A stretch of 64,000 nt of DNA from Stratiformator vulcanicus (lineage in GTDB: Bacteria; Planctomycetota; Planctomycetia; Planctomycetales; Planctomycetaceae). The notes beneath the pieces were generated by a model. The model worked only from the letters and a program-made list of their open reading frames with translations, was not told the origin of the DNA and did no database searches. The DNA lies in assembly GCF_007744515.1 (NCBI RefSeq), contig NZ_CP036268.1, positions 1,126,529-1,190,528 on the forward strand, given 5' to 3'. Both the position numbers and the translations under genes were made by a program. Every line of letters starts with the position of its first letter. The first letter of the stretch is position 1. Of the stretch, positions 15,131-24,673 are shown piece after piece.

Positions 15131-16756
15131 ATGAACCAAAATCCTTTCCCCAGCCTGAGCGATGACGAAATGTCGTGCCTGCAGCAATATGGCACATGTC
15201 GTCAGTTCGACGATGGCGAGTCGCTCTTCGAGGCGGGAGACCGCGACTATTCATTCTACGCGATCAAGTCGGGCGAGGTCGTCGTGCTCGACCGGACCGG
15301 TGACGACGAAAAGGAAGTCGCTGTCCATCAGGAAGGCGAATTCACCGGCGATGTGTCGCTGCTGACCGGTCAACCCGCTGTCGTCTCTGCCGTCGCCCGA
15401 GGTGGGTGTGAAACGTTTGAAGTAAAGGCAGATCGAGTTCGGTTTCTTTTAAGCGAACTTCCCGGCCTGAGCGAAAAGTTGCTCGAGGCGTTTCAAATTC
15501 GTCGGCAAATTCTGGAGGGCTCTGATTTCCAAGGGCTGCGGGTCGTCGGCCCGCTGAATTCAATGCCGACGAATCAACTGCTGGAGTTTTTATATAAGAA
15601 CAAAATTCCTCACACGTTCTACGATATCGCAGATGAACAGGGGGAAAAGCTTGCCGACAAGCTCGATGTTTCAACGGACGAGACGCCGTTTTTAGCCTGC
15701 AATGAGAAGGTGGTGAAACGGCCGTCACTGGCGGGTCTCGCCGAGTGCCTCGGCATATCACGAGATATCGACGACCGACTTTATGACACGGTGGTGATCG
15801 GAGCCGGGCCGTCTGGTTTGGCCGCCGCGATCTATGCGGGGTCGGAAGGCCTCGACACCGTCCTGCTCGACAGCATGGGGCCTGGTGGTCAAGCCGGGCA
15901 AAGCTCCAAGATCGAGAACTATATGGGGTTTCCGGCCGGACTCTCCGGCGCGGAGCTTGGAAATCTCGGCTATCTTCAAGCCATGAAGTTCGGGGTGACC
16001 TTTACGGCGCCGGTGATCGCCCGTGATATTGAATCGACCGACGAGGGACATCTGCGAATTAAGCTTTGCACCGGCCAGAATGTGCGCACGAAAACGGCCC
16101 TCATCGCGACGGGCGTTTCTTACCGCCGACTGCCAATTGATGATATCGAGCGATTCGAGGGGGCCGGCGTTTACTACTCTGCGACCTCAGTGCAGGCCCG
16201 GATGTGCCGCGACGCGACGGTCGTTGTTGTTGGCGGAGGAAATTCCGCGGGTCAGGCCGCCCTTTATTTGAGCCGACATGCCGAGCGTGTGTTGATGCTG
16301 CTGCGTGGTGACAACCTGCGAAAGAGCATGTCCGACTATCTCGCCAAGCGGATTGAAAACAGTGACCGGATTGACGTGCGGTTTCATACCGAGGTTGAGA
16401 GCGTTGGCGGTGAGGATCAGCTTGCCGGCGTCGGGCTCGTCAATAACCAAAGCGATGAACGCGAGCAGATCGACTGTGCCGGGCTGTTCGTGTTCGTGGG
16501 CGCGAAACCGCACACCGAATGGTTACCCGATTCGGTGGTGCTCGATGACCGCGGCTATGTGCTGACCGGCCCTCGGATTCAAAAATGCGACTGCTGGCCG
16601 CTCGACCGCACGCCATGCGAGTTGGAGACGACGCTCCCAAGCGTCTTCGCCGCGGGCGACGTTCGCAGCGGCACCACCAAACGCTGCGCGTTCGCCGCCG
16701 GCGATGGTGCCATGAGCGTCAGTTGCATGCACGAAGTGCTGGAAGACCTGTCGTAA
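15131..16756 (+). CDS. Fusion of cyclic-nucleotide-binding domain, glutaredoxin-like domain and thioredoxin-reductase-like flavoprotein
   Basis: There are 541 residues in three parts. Residues about 10-115 form a Crp-type cNMP-binding domain (FEAGDRDYSFYAIKSGEVVV, EGEFTGDVSLLTGQPA). About 135-205 resemble a glutaredoxin/thioredoxin fold without cysteines. About 218-541 are a thioredoxin-reductase-like FAD/NAD(P)H enzyme: GAGPSGLAAAIYAGSEGL (FAD), GPGGQAG, VVVVGGGNSAGQAALYLSR (NADPH) and FAAGDVR. The CxxC disulfide motif of true reductases is replaced: around residues 347-352 the sequence is YYSATS where YCATC is normal. It may be a redox or nucleotide sensor rather than a disulfide reductase. 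Similar fusions are known in bacteria, with role unproven. Confidence 0.88.
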   Translation: MNQNPFPSLSDDEMSCLQQYGTCRQFDDGESLFEAGDRDYSFYAIKSGEVVVLDRTGDDEKEVAVHQEGEFTGDVSLLTGQPAVVSAVARGGCETFEVKADRVRFLLSELPGLSEKLLEAFQIRRQILEGSDFQGLRVVGPLNSMPTNQLLEFLYKNKIPHTFYDIADEQGEKLADKLDVSTDETPFLACNEKVVKRPSLAGLAECLGISRDIDDRLYDTVVIGAGPSGLAAAIYAGSEGLDTVLLDSMGPGGQAGQSSKIENYMGFPAGLSGAELGNLGYLQAMKFGVTFTAPVIARDIESTDEGHLRIKLCTGQNVRTKTALIATGVSYRRLPIDDIERFEGAGVYYSATSVQARMCRDATVVVVGGGNSAGQAALYLSRHAERVLMLLRGDNLRKSMSDYLAKRIENSDRIDVRFHTEVESVGGEDQLAGVGLVNNQSDEREQIDCAGLFVFVGAKPHTEWLPDSVVLDDRGYVLTGPRIQKCDCWPLDRTPCELETTLPSVFAAGDVRSGTTKRCAFAAGDGAMSVSCMHEVLEDLS

Positions 16757-16783
16757 TCGACCGGTCGCATGGGCGGGACTCGT

Positions 16784-18217
16784 CTATTCGCTTAATAGCC
16801 GATCCAGCTCGGCTTGCAGCGATGGAAGAATGGGCGGCGTTTCAGATCCGCTCAGCAAATTGCGCATCTCATAGGGATCGTTCTTTAGGTCATAGAGTTC
16901 ATCCATGCCTTTAAGATCATTATACCGGATGTACTTCCAGCGTGAGGTTCGCACCGCGTGGTAGCCCATGTTCTTAACGCGTGGGAAGACGGTGTCGGTG
17001 TTGTATTCGACAAGTAGCGAATCTCGCCAGTCGTCCGGTGACTCTCCCTTAAGCAGCGGAACAAGGCTGCGGCCGTCCAATTTTCGATCCACACTCACTT
17101 CGGCGAATTCGAGGAGTGTCGGAGCAAGATCGACGATCGCGGCCATCTCGTCGACGACCTGACCCGCAGGCACCGCCCTCGGATAGCGGACCAATAGTGG
17201 AACACGAAGCGCCTCTTCATACGCCAGTCGCCGCTCGACGCTTAAGCCGTGCTAGCCATACCAGTAACCGTTATCGCTGGTGAAAACGAAGATGGTGTCG
17301 TCCAACTTCTTTGATTCCTTGAGCGACTTCAGAAGCATCCCCACGCCTTCATCGACGGCGGCCAACATCCGCAGCCGATCGCGAATCGTCTCGTCATCGG
17401 TCCCGGTCGCTCGACTCAGGGGCGGAAGCCCCTCGATCTCTAGCTGCAGAGCCGGTTTATCGCTGATGTCGTCAGTGACATTAAGCCGCCGCGGGATCGG
17501 ATCGTCTCGGTAGAGGCCCTCATGTCGCTGGGCGGGGAGGAATCGTGCCGCGGAAGGATCGGAAATACTGCCGTCATCATATTGAATTAACTCGGGATGA
17601 AGCGCTTTCTGGGCGACGTAAAGGCAAAAGGGCGTTTCTCGCTCGCGTCCTGCGAACTCGGCTGCATACCGGTTTAAAACATCGGTCGTGTGCCCTTCGT
17701 GTGAAACGAACTTTCCGTTGATGTTTAATTCAGGATTGAACGAAGTTCCTTGCCCTTTAATACCGACCCAATGATCGAAGCCGGGTCGGGCGGAGGCATC
17801 GTTCCCCATGTGCCACTTCCCGACATAACCCGTTTCGTAGCCGGCCGCCTGCAGTTCCCGTGGGAAGGTCTGCAAGCGATAACTCTGTTCGCTGCGGTCG
17901 GTGTTATCGCGAATGCCGTGATTCTTTGTGTATAGACCGGTCAGCAGGCAGGCACGCGCGGGCGAACATAATGGGGTGTTGCAAAATGCATTGCGAAAGC
18001 GTGCACCCTCATAAGCCAGACGATCAATATGCGGCGTTCTTACAATAGGATGCCCCGCACAACCGATGTCGTCCCAGCGCAAGTCATCGACCAGAATGAC
18101 AATGATATTGGGTCGGGGGATGTTGGGTCGGGGGTGGTCCGCCGCATCAGCGACGCAATGGGACACGCAGAGCGCGAGCGCGACGGCCGCGATGACGGCT
18201 GATTGAGGAATGATCAT
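16784..18217 (-). pseudogene. Secreted sulfatase interrupted by one in-frame amber codon
   Basis: The frame from ATG 18217 encodes a signal peptide and a complete sulfatase N-terminal domain with formylglycine site Cys84 in CSPARACLLTG, GYVGKWHMG and TSDNGYWYG. A TAG at 17252-17254 (codon 322 of 478) then follows. Translation continues in the same frame with HGLSVERRLAYEEALRVPLL and a normal C-terminal domain to 16784. In intact relatives this position is the Glu of GEHGL, so a single GAG-to-TAG change explains the stop. No other lesion is visible, so the mutation is recent, or is a sequencing error, or is read through. It converges with the preceding gene, leaving 27 bp. Confidence 0.88.
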
Positions 18218-18375
18218 TGGTGTTATCGACAAGGCCTGTTGAGTTGAGCGCCGCGGGACGATTCCACGATGCGGCGACCGGCCTTACGATGTCAAGCCCG
18301 GCCCCTGAATTTGGCGATGGCTCCGCGGTCGCCAAATTTCCGAGGCTGCGCCTCATGTCGTGCGAAAAACGGCTG

Positions 18376-19383
18376 TCAATCTAAGGTTTCGCGCGGAAAG
18401 ATCTTGTTCCAATCACGCCGCATATCGACAATTAGCCAACCGTGCTTTTCTGCTTCGTCGAGAGCTTTGTCGGAGCGACCGATTAATGAATCACGGTCGT
18501 AAGCGTACTCTCGCGTTGCGTCGGTGTGATGGATTAGGATCGCCATTCCGGGGCCAACCGTGTTCGCGGCCCACTGAAGCATTTGGAGGTCGCCGTCGGA
18601 GTTGCCGCCGGCAATGACGGGGCGACGACCGATGACCTGTTGAATTCCGACCGGCTTGCCGGGGCCATCATCGATGAGATCGATCTGCGGCAATTTCATT
18701 AATACTGGCTGCCCGTACCGTTGATCGAATTTGTATTTCCCTCGGGAACCGACGACCTGCTCGGGTGGGATGCCGTAGACTTCTTCGCACCATGCCCGCA
18801 CGAAGTCGACGCCACCACCCGTAACAATGTAGGTCTTAAAGCCGTTCGCCCGTAGAAAGGCAAGCAATTCGACCATCGGTTGATAGGTCATTTCGGTGTA
18901 GAGCAGCCCGGTCTCGGGGTGACGAGCTGACGCAATCCATTCGTTGACGATCGATCGAAATTCGTCGACGCTCATGCCGGAGTGCGTCGCCGCGATAATT
19001 TTCGCCAAGCCCGGCTTCCCCAATTTCTTAAGGGACGCCATATCACCTTCCAAGACCGACTTGTAAGGCTCTTCGTTTTTCCATTCCGGGTGGGCCTCGG
19101 CCATCGCCTTAATTCGGTCGATCGCGAACACAAGTTGCACGTAGGCCGGCTGCTCGCACCAGAGGGTGCCATCGTTGTCAAAGACGGCGATGCGCTCGGC
19201 GGGCGGTATAAACCCTTCCGAACCTTCAGTGGTTGCCTGTTCGACGAAGTCGACGATCGACTGCTTGGTGGCATTGTCGTTCCAAGAGGGCAATGGTTGG
19301 GTAGATTCTTCCGCGACCAGTGCGTGACACCAACATCCCACGAAGAGGAGACTGACCGCTATTGGGGTTGCAAACTGATTCAT
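18376..19383 (-). CDS. Exported HAD-superfamily phosphatase
   Basis: The start is ATG 19383 with GAAGGA upstream; the product is 335 residues with a signal peptide ending near residue 25. HAD motifs are intact: motif I FDNDGTLW, motif II TGGG within YIVTGGGVDF, a Lys region, and motif IV GGNSDGDLQML. The arrangement resembles phosphoserine-phosphatase-like HAD enzymes found exported in many bacteria. The substrate is unknown; a periplasmic phosphomonoesterase is likely. It begins 17 bp after the DUF502 gene and on the same strand, so the two are probably co-transcribed. Confidence 0.85.
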   Translation of the reverse strand: MNQFATPIAVSLLFVGCWCHALVAEESTQPLPSWNDNATKQSIVDFVEQATTEGSEGFIPPAERIAVFDNDGTLWCEQPAYVQLVFAIDRIKAMAEAHPEWKNEEPYKSVLEGDMASLKKLGKPGLAKIIAATHSGMSVDEFRSIVNEWIASARHPETGLLYTEMTYQPMVELLAFLRANGFKTYIVTGGGVDFVRAWCEEVYGIPPEQVVGSRGKYKFDQRYGQPVLMKLPQIDLIDDGPGKPVGIQQVIGRRPVIAGGNSDGDLQMLQWAANTVGPGMAILIHHTDATREYAYDRDSLIGRSDKALDEAEKHGWLIVDMRRDWNKIFPRETLD

Positions 19384-19400
19384 CGTTTTTCCTTCAAGTC

Positions 19401-20063
19401 TTACCCGTCTGTCGCAGTTGGCGGTGTCGGGGCGGCAGTTCGAGTGGCTGGCCCGTCCTCGGTTGGCTTTAAGGTGTTCACATAACATAGGGAGTCACGG
19501 CCGAGACGTTCGAACGTCGCCATGACGTCGCCGACCTCGCCCTCGATCGGTTTGACCCGGTCGACCGTCACAAAACCGACATGTCCCGCCCACGGGTCGG
19601 GTGAACTCGGCAGGTAGAGTGTGACAAGTTCGTCAGACCGCTCGACTTCGAACGCGATCCTCGTCGTATCGATCATCTCGACGAGGACCGGCTTAAGACG
19701 AGACTTTGCAAATTCCCCGCCAATCCCGCCCGAGACCTGATCTTTATAGATCGAATACCGTGGGAAGATGAGGGTCAAATGCTTCTCGACGAACTCTCCC
19801 AGCCGCCTGCTGATCGCAAGTTGTGCGGCCAGCCCCGCTGCAAAACAGAGCAGGAGTACGAGTGCGACGGCCGCGATGAGCAACACGAAGTAGCCGTAAG
19901 CGGTCTCAATCCCGAGGGTGTCACGCAGTATTCCAGCGACAACTAGGACTACCTGGCTCACCTTGCCGAGCAACACTCCGATCACGATCAGAGGCAAGAG
20001 GAAGACCAGCCCGCCGATTGCAGTCGTTCTGAGAAAGCCAATCGATTTTGTCACCGCTTCCAA
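19401..20063 (-). CDS. DUF502 family membrane protein
   Basis: The protein has 220 residues. Two long hydrophobic segments (about 13-45 and 55-85) are followed by a soluble domain with PRYSIYKDQVSGGIG, VTLYLPSSPDPWAGHVGFV and VKPIEGEVGDVMATFERLG. The PSSPDPWAGHV block is typical of DUF502, a two-helix membrane protein family found widely in bacteria and plants with no agreed function. A basic/Pro-Thr tail ends the protein. It lies directly upstream of the HAD phosphatase gene, suggesting an operon. Confidence 0.85.
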   Translation of the reverse strand: MEAVTKSIGFLRTTAIGGLVFLLPLIVIGVLLGKVSQVVLVVAGILRDTLGIETAYGYFVLLIAAVALVLLLCFAAGLAAQLAISRRLGEFVEKHLTLIFPRYSIYKDQVSGGIGGEFAKSRLKPVLVEMIDTTRIAFEVERSDELVTLYLPSSPDPWAGHVGFVTVDRVKPIEGEVGDVMATFERLGRDSLCYVNTLKPTEDGPATRTAAPTPPTATDG

Positions 20064-20094
20064 GTTGCGACTCCATCACCTCGGCATTAAAGAC

Positions 20095-20128
20095 GGCGAA
20101 CCCGACCGGGTTTCAGATCGGGCTCGCC
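20095..20128. terminator. Hairpin between sulfatase and DUF502 genes
   Basis: The arms GGCGAACCCGA and TCGGGCTCGCC form a stem with one mismatch and a 12-base loop. It lies just 3' of the minus-strand sulfatase stop (20150) and upstream of the DUF502 start. There is no strong U-run, so it could be an intrinsic terminator of the sulfatase transcript or an mRNA-end stabiliser. Confidence 0.5.
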
Positions 20129-20149
20129 GCGATAGGTTGACCGAAGATA

Positions 20150-21757
20150 TTAACGCCCCCGGGCCGCGTTCTCGATCTGCTCTTGCACCTTTTCGAGATT
20201 AAACGACCCGGCCTTCTGGCTCGGCGGATACTCCTGCAGAGACTTAAAGAACTTACCGGCGATTTGCTGCATGGGGACGATCGCGAATGCACGATCAAGC
20301 ACCCAATCGTTGTAAACGGTCGCGTTGTGCTGAGCTTTCTCGAACGGATCGCGACGCAGGTTAAAGATCAGCGGTACGCGCAGCTCCGTAAACGGTTCCC
20401 GCCACACCTCGAACGCCATGCCCCTGTTTTCGAGGAACACGCCCTTCCAATCGCCCAAGCGGATCGCAACGACCGCCCCGTCGTCATTGACATAGAAGAA
20501 CTGTTTACGCGGTGACGCCTTAATGTTCGCTTCGATGCTCTTATAACTGTCGGCATTGGCCAGATACTCGGTCAGATCATGCCCGTCCAAGTGCTGGCGG
20601 TATTCTCGGCCGATGGCCTCGTAGCCGTCGAGCATGTCCTCTTTCAGGTCTTTCTTGCCGGCGGCGGCGGCGAAGGTCGGCATCCAGTCTTCGTGGGCCA
20701 CAATCCCATTGACCGTCGCGCCGGCGGGCCATTTGTCCGGCCAGCGTGCGAAGGCCGGGACGCGATACGCGCCCTCCCAGTTGCTGTTTTTCTCGTTGCG
20801 AAACGGCGTATACCCCGCATCGGGCCACGTGTTGAAGTGCGGCCCATTGTCGGTGGAGTAGAGAACGATTGTATTGTCAGCAATACCGAGATCGTCGAGC
20901 AACGTGAGCAATTCGCCGACGTGGCCGTCGTGTTCGACCATGCCGTCGTGATATTCATCCCCGCTGCTGCCGCTAATTCCCTTATTCTCTTCTTTAACGT
21001 GCGTGCGGAAGTGCATTCGCGTCGCATTCCACCAGCAGAAGAATGGTTTGTCGCCATTCTGCTTACGCTCGATGAAGTTCTTGGCCGCCGCGACCGTTTC
21101 CTCGTCGATCGTCTCCATCCGCTTTTTTGTCAGCGGGCCGGTGTTCTCGATCGTCTGGGTTCCATCGGGATTGGCTTTGGCTTTCAAGACGCCGCGGGGG
21201 CCGTACTGCTCAAGAAATGTCTTCCCGTTCGGCAGCTTCATCTCGCCGGGGTAGTCGCGGTTCTCCGGCTCCTCTTCGGCATTGAGGTGATAGAGGTTGC
21301 CGAAGAACTCATCGAAACCGTGATTTGTCGGCAGGTGTTCGTCGCGGTCGCCGAAATGGTTCTTTCCGAACTGCCCGGTGGCGTAACCTTGCTCTTTAAG
21401 CACGGCGGCGATGGTGATGTCCTGCTCCTGCCAGCCTTCCTTGGCTCCGGGGAGGCCGACTTTCGTCATCCCGGTCCGCACGGGAACCGTGCCGCCAATG
21501 AACGCCGCCCGCCCGGCCGTGCATGATTGCTGGCCGTAATAGTCGGTGAAGCTGATGCCCTCGCGCGCGATGCGGTCGATGTTCGGCGTGGCGTAACCCA
21601 TCATCCCACGGTTGTTGTGGCTGATGTTCCACGTGCCAATGTCGTCACCCCAGATGACCAAAATATTCGGTTTCTCCGCAGCGTCTGCGGCTGGGGTCGC
21701 CAGAGATAGCGAAAGCAGCAAAGCTGCCAAGAACTTCAACCGTGGGTAAGCTCCCAT
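20150..21757 (-). CDS. Secreted arylsulfatase, CxAxR type
   Basis: The protein is 535 residues from ATG 21757 (GAGAGGAA upstream). A signal peptide ends near AADAAEKPN. The metal site is WGDDIG, and the formylglycine residue is Cys79 in [12 protein letters not shown], a CxAxR rather than CxPxR motif. [20 protein letters not shown] and [14 protein letters not shown] are further conserved blocks. This subfamily is often labelled arylsulfatase A-like; the substrate is uncertain. It is transcribed divergently from the M16 peptidase gene and shares a roughly 210-bp upstream region with it. Confidence 0.92.
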   Translation of the reverse strand: MGAYPRLKFLAALLLSLSLATPAADAAEKPNILVIWGDDIGTWNISHNNRGMMGYATPNIDRIAREGISFTDYYGQQSCTAGRAAFIGGTVPVRTGMTKVGLPGAKEGWQEQDITIAAVLKEQGYATGQFGKNHFGDRDEHLPTNHGFDEFFGNLYHLNAEEEPENRDYPGEMKLPNGKTFLEQYGPRGVLKAKANPDGTQTIENTGPLTKKRMETIDEETVAAAKNFIERKQNGDKPFFCWWNATRMHFRTHVKEENKGISGSSGDEYHDGMVEHDGHVGELLTLLDDLGIADNTIVLYSTDNGPHFNTWPDAGYTPFRNEKNSNWEGAYRVPAFARWPDKWPAGATVNGIVAHEDWMPTFAAAAGKKDLKEDMLDGYEAIGREYRQHLDGHDLTEYLANADSYKSIEANIKASPRKQFFYVNDDGAVVAIRLGDWKGVFLENRGMAFEVWREPFTELRVPLIFNLRRDPFEKAQHNATVYNDWVLDRAFAIVPMQQIAGKFFKSLQEYPPSQKAGSFNLEKVQEQIENAARGR

Positions 21758-21919
21758 GACTGTTCCTCTCAAAGAATTGTTGTGCCGGGCCCGGCTTTTG
21801 ATGTGGATGACTCTCATAGGTTGCCGCCCCCCCCGACCGCATTGCAAGTCATTTCGGGTTGCTGCTTCGACCGGGCGATTGATTCTCAGCCGCGTGACGA
21901 ACTCCGGCCTTCACGCCAT

Positions 21920-21945
21920 AATCCCTTGCTTGCGCTGCGGGCTTG
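21920..21945. repeat. Single arm of dispersed repeat C
   Basis: These 26 bases, beginning AATCCCTTGCTTGCG, are identical to the right arm of the element at 27921-28027. The arm lies alone upstream of the M16 peptidase gene. Confidence 0.65.
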
Positions 21946-21971
21946 ATTCACACGTTTTTGAGAAACGCGAC

Positions 21972-23213
21972 ATGCACTTCCACCAAACCACGCTCTCCAA
22001 TGGTCTCGACGTCGTCGCCGAGGTGAATCCCAAGGCGAAATCGGTCGCGGCGGGGTTCTTCGTCAAGGCGGGGAGTCGGGATGAGACGCCTGATGTATCG
22101 GGGGTCAGTCACTTTTTGGAGCACATGGCTTTCAAAGGGAACGAGCGGTATTCGGCGGATGATGTGAACCGCATCTTCGACGAGATCGGGGCCGACTATA
22201 ACGCCAGCACCGGCGAGGAGGTGACGACCTATTACGCCGCGGTTTTGCCGGAGCATCTGCCGACGGCGTTCGAACTGCTTTCGACCCTGGTCCGGCCGAC
22301 GCTGCGGCAGGAGGACTTCGATTTGGAGAAGAACGTCATCTTGGAGGAGATCGGGATGTACGACGACCAGCCGGCGTTTCTGGCCTATGACAAAGCGATG
22401 GCGGCTCACTTCGCCGGGCACCCGCTGGGGCGGAGCATTCTCGGATCGAACGAGTCGATCTCAGCCCTGACGGCGGACGCGATGCGGAAATATCACGCCG
22501 GGCAATATGTCGGGGGAAACATCACGCTGGCCATCGCGGGCAATGTCGGCTGGGATGAGATCCAGGCATTAGCCGGAAGATATTGCGATGCGATTCCCGA
22601 GGGGGACTTGGAGCGGGAAGTTGAAGAGGCCCGCCCCGTCGGTGGAACCACGGTTTTGACCCGCGACAATACCACGCAGCAATACGTCATGCAGATGGCT
22701 CCCGCGCCGTCAGCCGAGAGTCCGCTGCGATTTGCGGCGGAGCTCTTAAGTGTTGTCGTGGGGGATGACTCGGGGAGCCGGCTCTACTGGGACATCGTCG
22801 ACCCCGGCCACGCGGAAGCCGCCGAGTTGGGCTTTAACGAATACGACGGCAGCGGCAGCTGGCTGACCTTCCTCGCCGGTACTCCGGAAGAAACGACGGC
22901 GAATCTCGACCGCATCGCGGCCATCTATGAAAAAATTAATGCCGAAGGCATTTCTGAGAAAGAACTGGAACAGGCCAAGAACAAGGCACTCTCCCGCGTC
23001 GTCTTAAGAAGCGAACGCCCGATGGGCCGGCTCTCGTCGCTCGGCAGCAACTGGGTTTATCGCAAGAGCTACGAGAGCGTGGATGCTGACCTCGAAGCGG
23101 TGAAACGCGTCACCACCCACGACGTGCGAGACTTGCTGTCCGTCTACCCGCTGAAACAATTAACAACCGTGGCAATCGGCCCGCTCGATGAGTTGCAATG
23201 GCAAGCGTCTTAA
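21972..23213 (+). CDS. M16 family zinc peptidase (processing-peptidase-like)
   Basis: The protein is 413 residues from ATG 21972; the frame is open far upstream but the family begins at [17 protein letters not shown]. The inverted zinc motif HxxEH is HFLEH (residues 47-51), and the third ligand is in NVILEEIG (about 121-128). The length matches the 45-kDa single-subunit class (PqqL/YmxG or mitochondrial beta-MPP-like). No signal peptide is seen, so it is probably cytoplasmic. The C-terminal non-catalytic domain, with the R/Y-pair region (WVYRKSYES), is complete. Confidence 0.92.
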   Translation: MHFHQTTLSNGLDVVAEVNPKAKSVAAGFFVKAGSRDETPDVSGVSHFLEHMAFKGNERYSADDVNRIFDEIGADYNASTGEEVTTYYAAVLPEHLPTAFELLSTLVRPTLRQEDFDLEKNVILEEIGMYDDQPAFLAYDKAMAAHFAGHPLGRSILGSNESISALTADAMRKYHAGQYVGGNITLAIAGNVGWDEIQALAGRYCDAIPEGDLEREVEEARPVGGTTVLTRDNTTQQYVMQMAPAPSAESPLRFAAELLSVVVGDDSGSRLYWDIVDPGHAEAAELGFNEYDGSGSWLTFLAGTPEETTANLDRIAAIYEKINAEGISEKELEQAKNKALSRVVLRSERPMGRLSSLGSNWVYRKSYESVDADLEAVKRVTTHDVRDLLSVYPLKQLTTVAIGPLDELQWQAS

Positions 23214-23417
23214 TACAAGCCAAGTTTGCTGAGAACCGCGGGCCGCATTGGGGAACACATTACCAAGACACGTCCCCGCCTCCCGACGCGCTCGATCCGC
23301 ACTTCACAGGAAGTGCGGCTTGTTGTTGGGTGACCTGTCGCTTCTCCTCCCAAGCCGAGGTTCCTGAGAACCGCGGACTTATTGAGATTTCGAAAAGAGA
23401 GTTCCTTTACGACCAAC

Positions 23418-24296
23418 TCATCGCGGTTTCATCGGGACACGATCAATTGCACTGCAACTGGCGGCATTTGAAAAATTTGAACCGTCCTTCTTCGCCATGA
23501 TGAGCGACGTGAAGAGCGTGGCGGAGAACTCGGGTCTGTCCACGATGTAATCGCGGCCGCCCGGAACGAGCATTGATTTGAGCCGTGCGCGTTCATGTTC
23601 CGGGGTGTGGTCCCCGACGAGTGACCACAGTTCTGTTAAGGCAATATCGAAAAAACGCCGGTCGATCCGCGAGAGCGGGGATAGTCGATCAAAGCCGAAT
23701 GAATAACGCTTCGGATTCCTCCAGCCGTTTCGTTTGAGAATGCGGTAGGCGTATCGGCTGAAGCAAAGCCCATCGATCCCGGCGGATCGGCGTTCAAACG
23801 CCGTGGCCAGTGCCTGCTGAACGATTCCTTCATCGCGCGGGTCGAGTGGCAATACCATCCGATGCATCCCGTCATCTTCCAGTATGACGAGTCGGCCGCC
23901 GGGCTTGAGGACCCGATTCATCTCTTTGAAGAGGCGTTCGTGATTCGAGAGCGTTTCGAGGCTGTAAGCAAAGAAAACGAGGTCGAAGAACTCCGGGGGA
24001 ATCGGCATGCGATACGCCGACGCATTCAGGAAGGCGACGTCTCGGCCGAGTTGATTCACGCAGACGCTGTGAGCGTTTTCTAAGGCATTGACGTCGGTAT
24101 CAACGCCCAGGATCGTGGCCGACGGATTCAGCCCGCTCAGCAGGCGGGTGAAGAACCCCCTTCCGCAACCAACGTCGAGTACGCGATGCCCCGGCTCGGA
24201 AGGAACTCCGCGAAGCATTGTTTCGTATTCTTCATCGAACGCCGCTTCGCGGGCATCGAGAGCGCTGATTTCCGAGTCGATCATCACCGACCACAT
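23418..24296 (-). CDS. SAM-dependent methyltransferase (class I)
   Basis: The protein has 292 residues. The SAM-binding motif I is VLDVGCGRGFFTRLL (about 39-53), the acidic residue ends strand 2 in ILGVDTDVNAL, motif III is around FFDLVFFAYSLETLSN, and GGRLVILEDDGMHR follows. The C-terminal third (from about 180) carries the substrate region and is not recognisable. The acceptor is unknown; Methyltransf_11-type enzymes act on small molecules, lipids or quinones. The terminal 30 residues look poorly conserved. An alternative ATG lies four codons inside. Confidence 0.85.
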   Translation of the reverse strand: MWSVMIDSEISALDAREAAFDEEYETMLRGVPSEPGHRVLDVGCGRGFFTRLLSGLNPSATILGVDTDVNALENAHSVCVNQLGRDVAFLNASAYRMPIPPEFFDLVFFAYSLETLSNHERLFKEMNRVLKPGGRLVILEDDGMHRMVLPLDPRDEGIVQQALATAFERRSAGIDGLCFSRYAYRILKRNGWRNPKRYSFGFDRLSPLSRIDRRFFDIALTELWSLVGDHTPEHERARLKSMLVPGGRDYIVDRPEFSATLFTSLIMAKKDGSNFSNAASCSAIDRVPMKPR

Positions 24297-24673
24297 CCGT
24301 ATCTGGCGGGGAGAGTCTTGTTGTTGCTCAGGCGGAGGGCCAAGTTCTACTCAGGCTTGGCGATGCCGATGGCAAATAAGGCGAATCATGAGACATCCTC
24401 TGATAAAAACTTGGGGATTGGCGCGCGAGATCGAATCGAGGTCGGGACGCGACCGCATTTCAGAATGCAATCACCGTTCCGGATGAAAAAAGCAGTGTTT
24501 TGCACGATTTCCCCGGTCCCGACCTCATCGTTTCTGGTGGCGGAGCGTCCAATCTGTGCCGAGTGCGGCCAGTCACTCTCATCGACCAAGGCGATAAGGC
24601 TTGAGTCCGGTCTGCTTTGATGGTGAGATCAACGTCCCTTGATGCGGCATCCAACCTGAATTTCGAAGTGCTC
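24297..24673. other. Intergenic region between divergent genes
   Basis: About 375 bases lie between the methyltransferase start and the heme-protein start. Promoters for both are expected. I see no repeat family, RNA gene or terminator. A TTG/ATG-led extension in the frame of the following gene begins at 24617 but does not look like protein before the signal peptide at 24674. Confidence 0.4.

Noticed and set aside
20579-21526. Long open frame on the plus strand (about 315 codons)
   Set aside because: It is antisense to the middle of the sulfatase 20150-21757, which has clear motifs. The plus frame has no domain pattern.
13632-21757. Single polysaccharide utilisation operon of sulfatases
   Set aside because: The three sulfatase genes here lie on different strands and are separated by unrelated genes, with no glycoside hydrolase, SusC/D or transporter between them.
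23214-23417. Small gene after the M16 peptidase
   Set aside because: Frames here are short and the sequence holds only imperfect short repeats (GCTGAGAACCGCGG/CCTGAGAACCGCGG). No ribosome site or domain.
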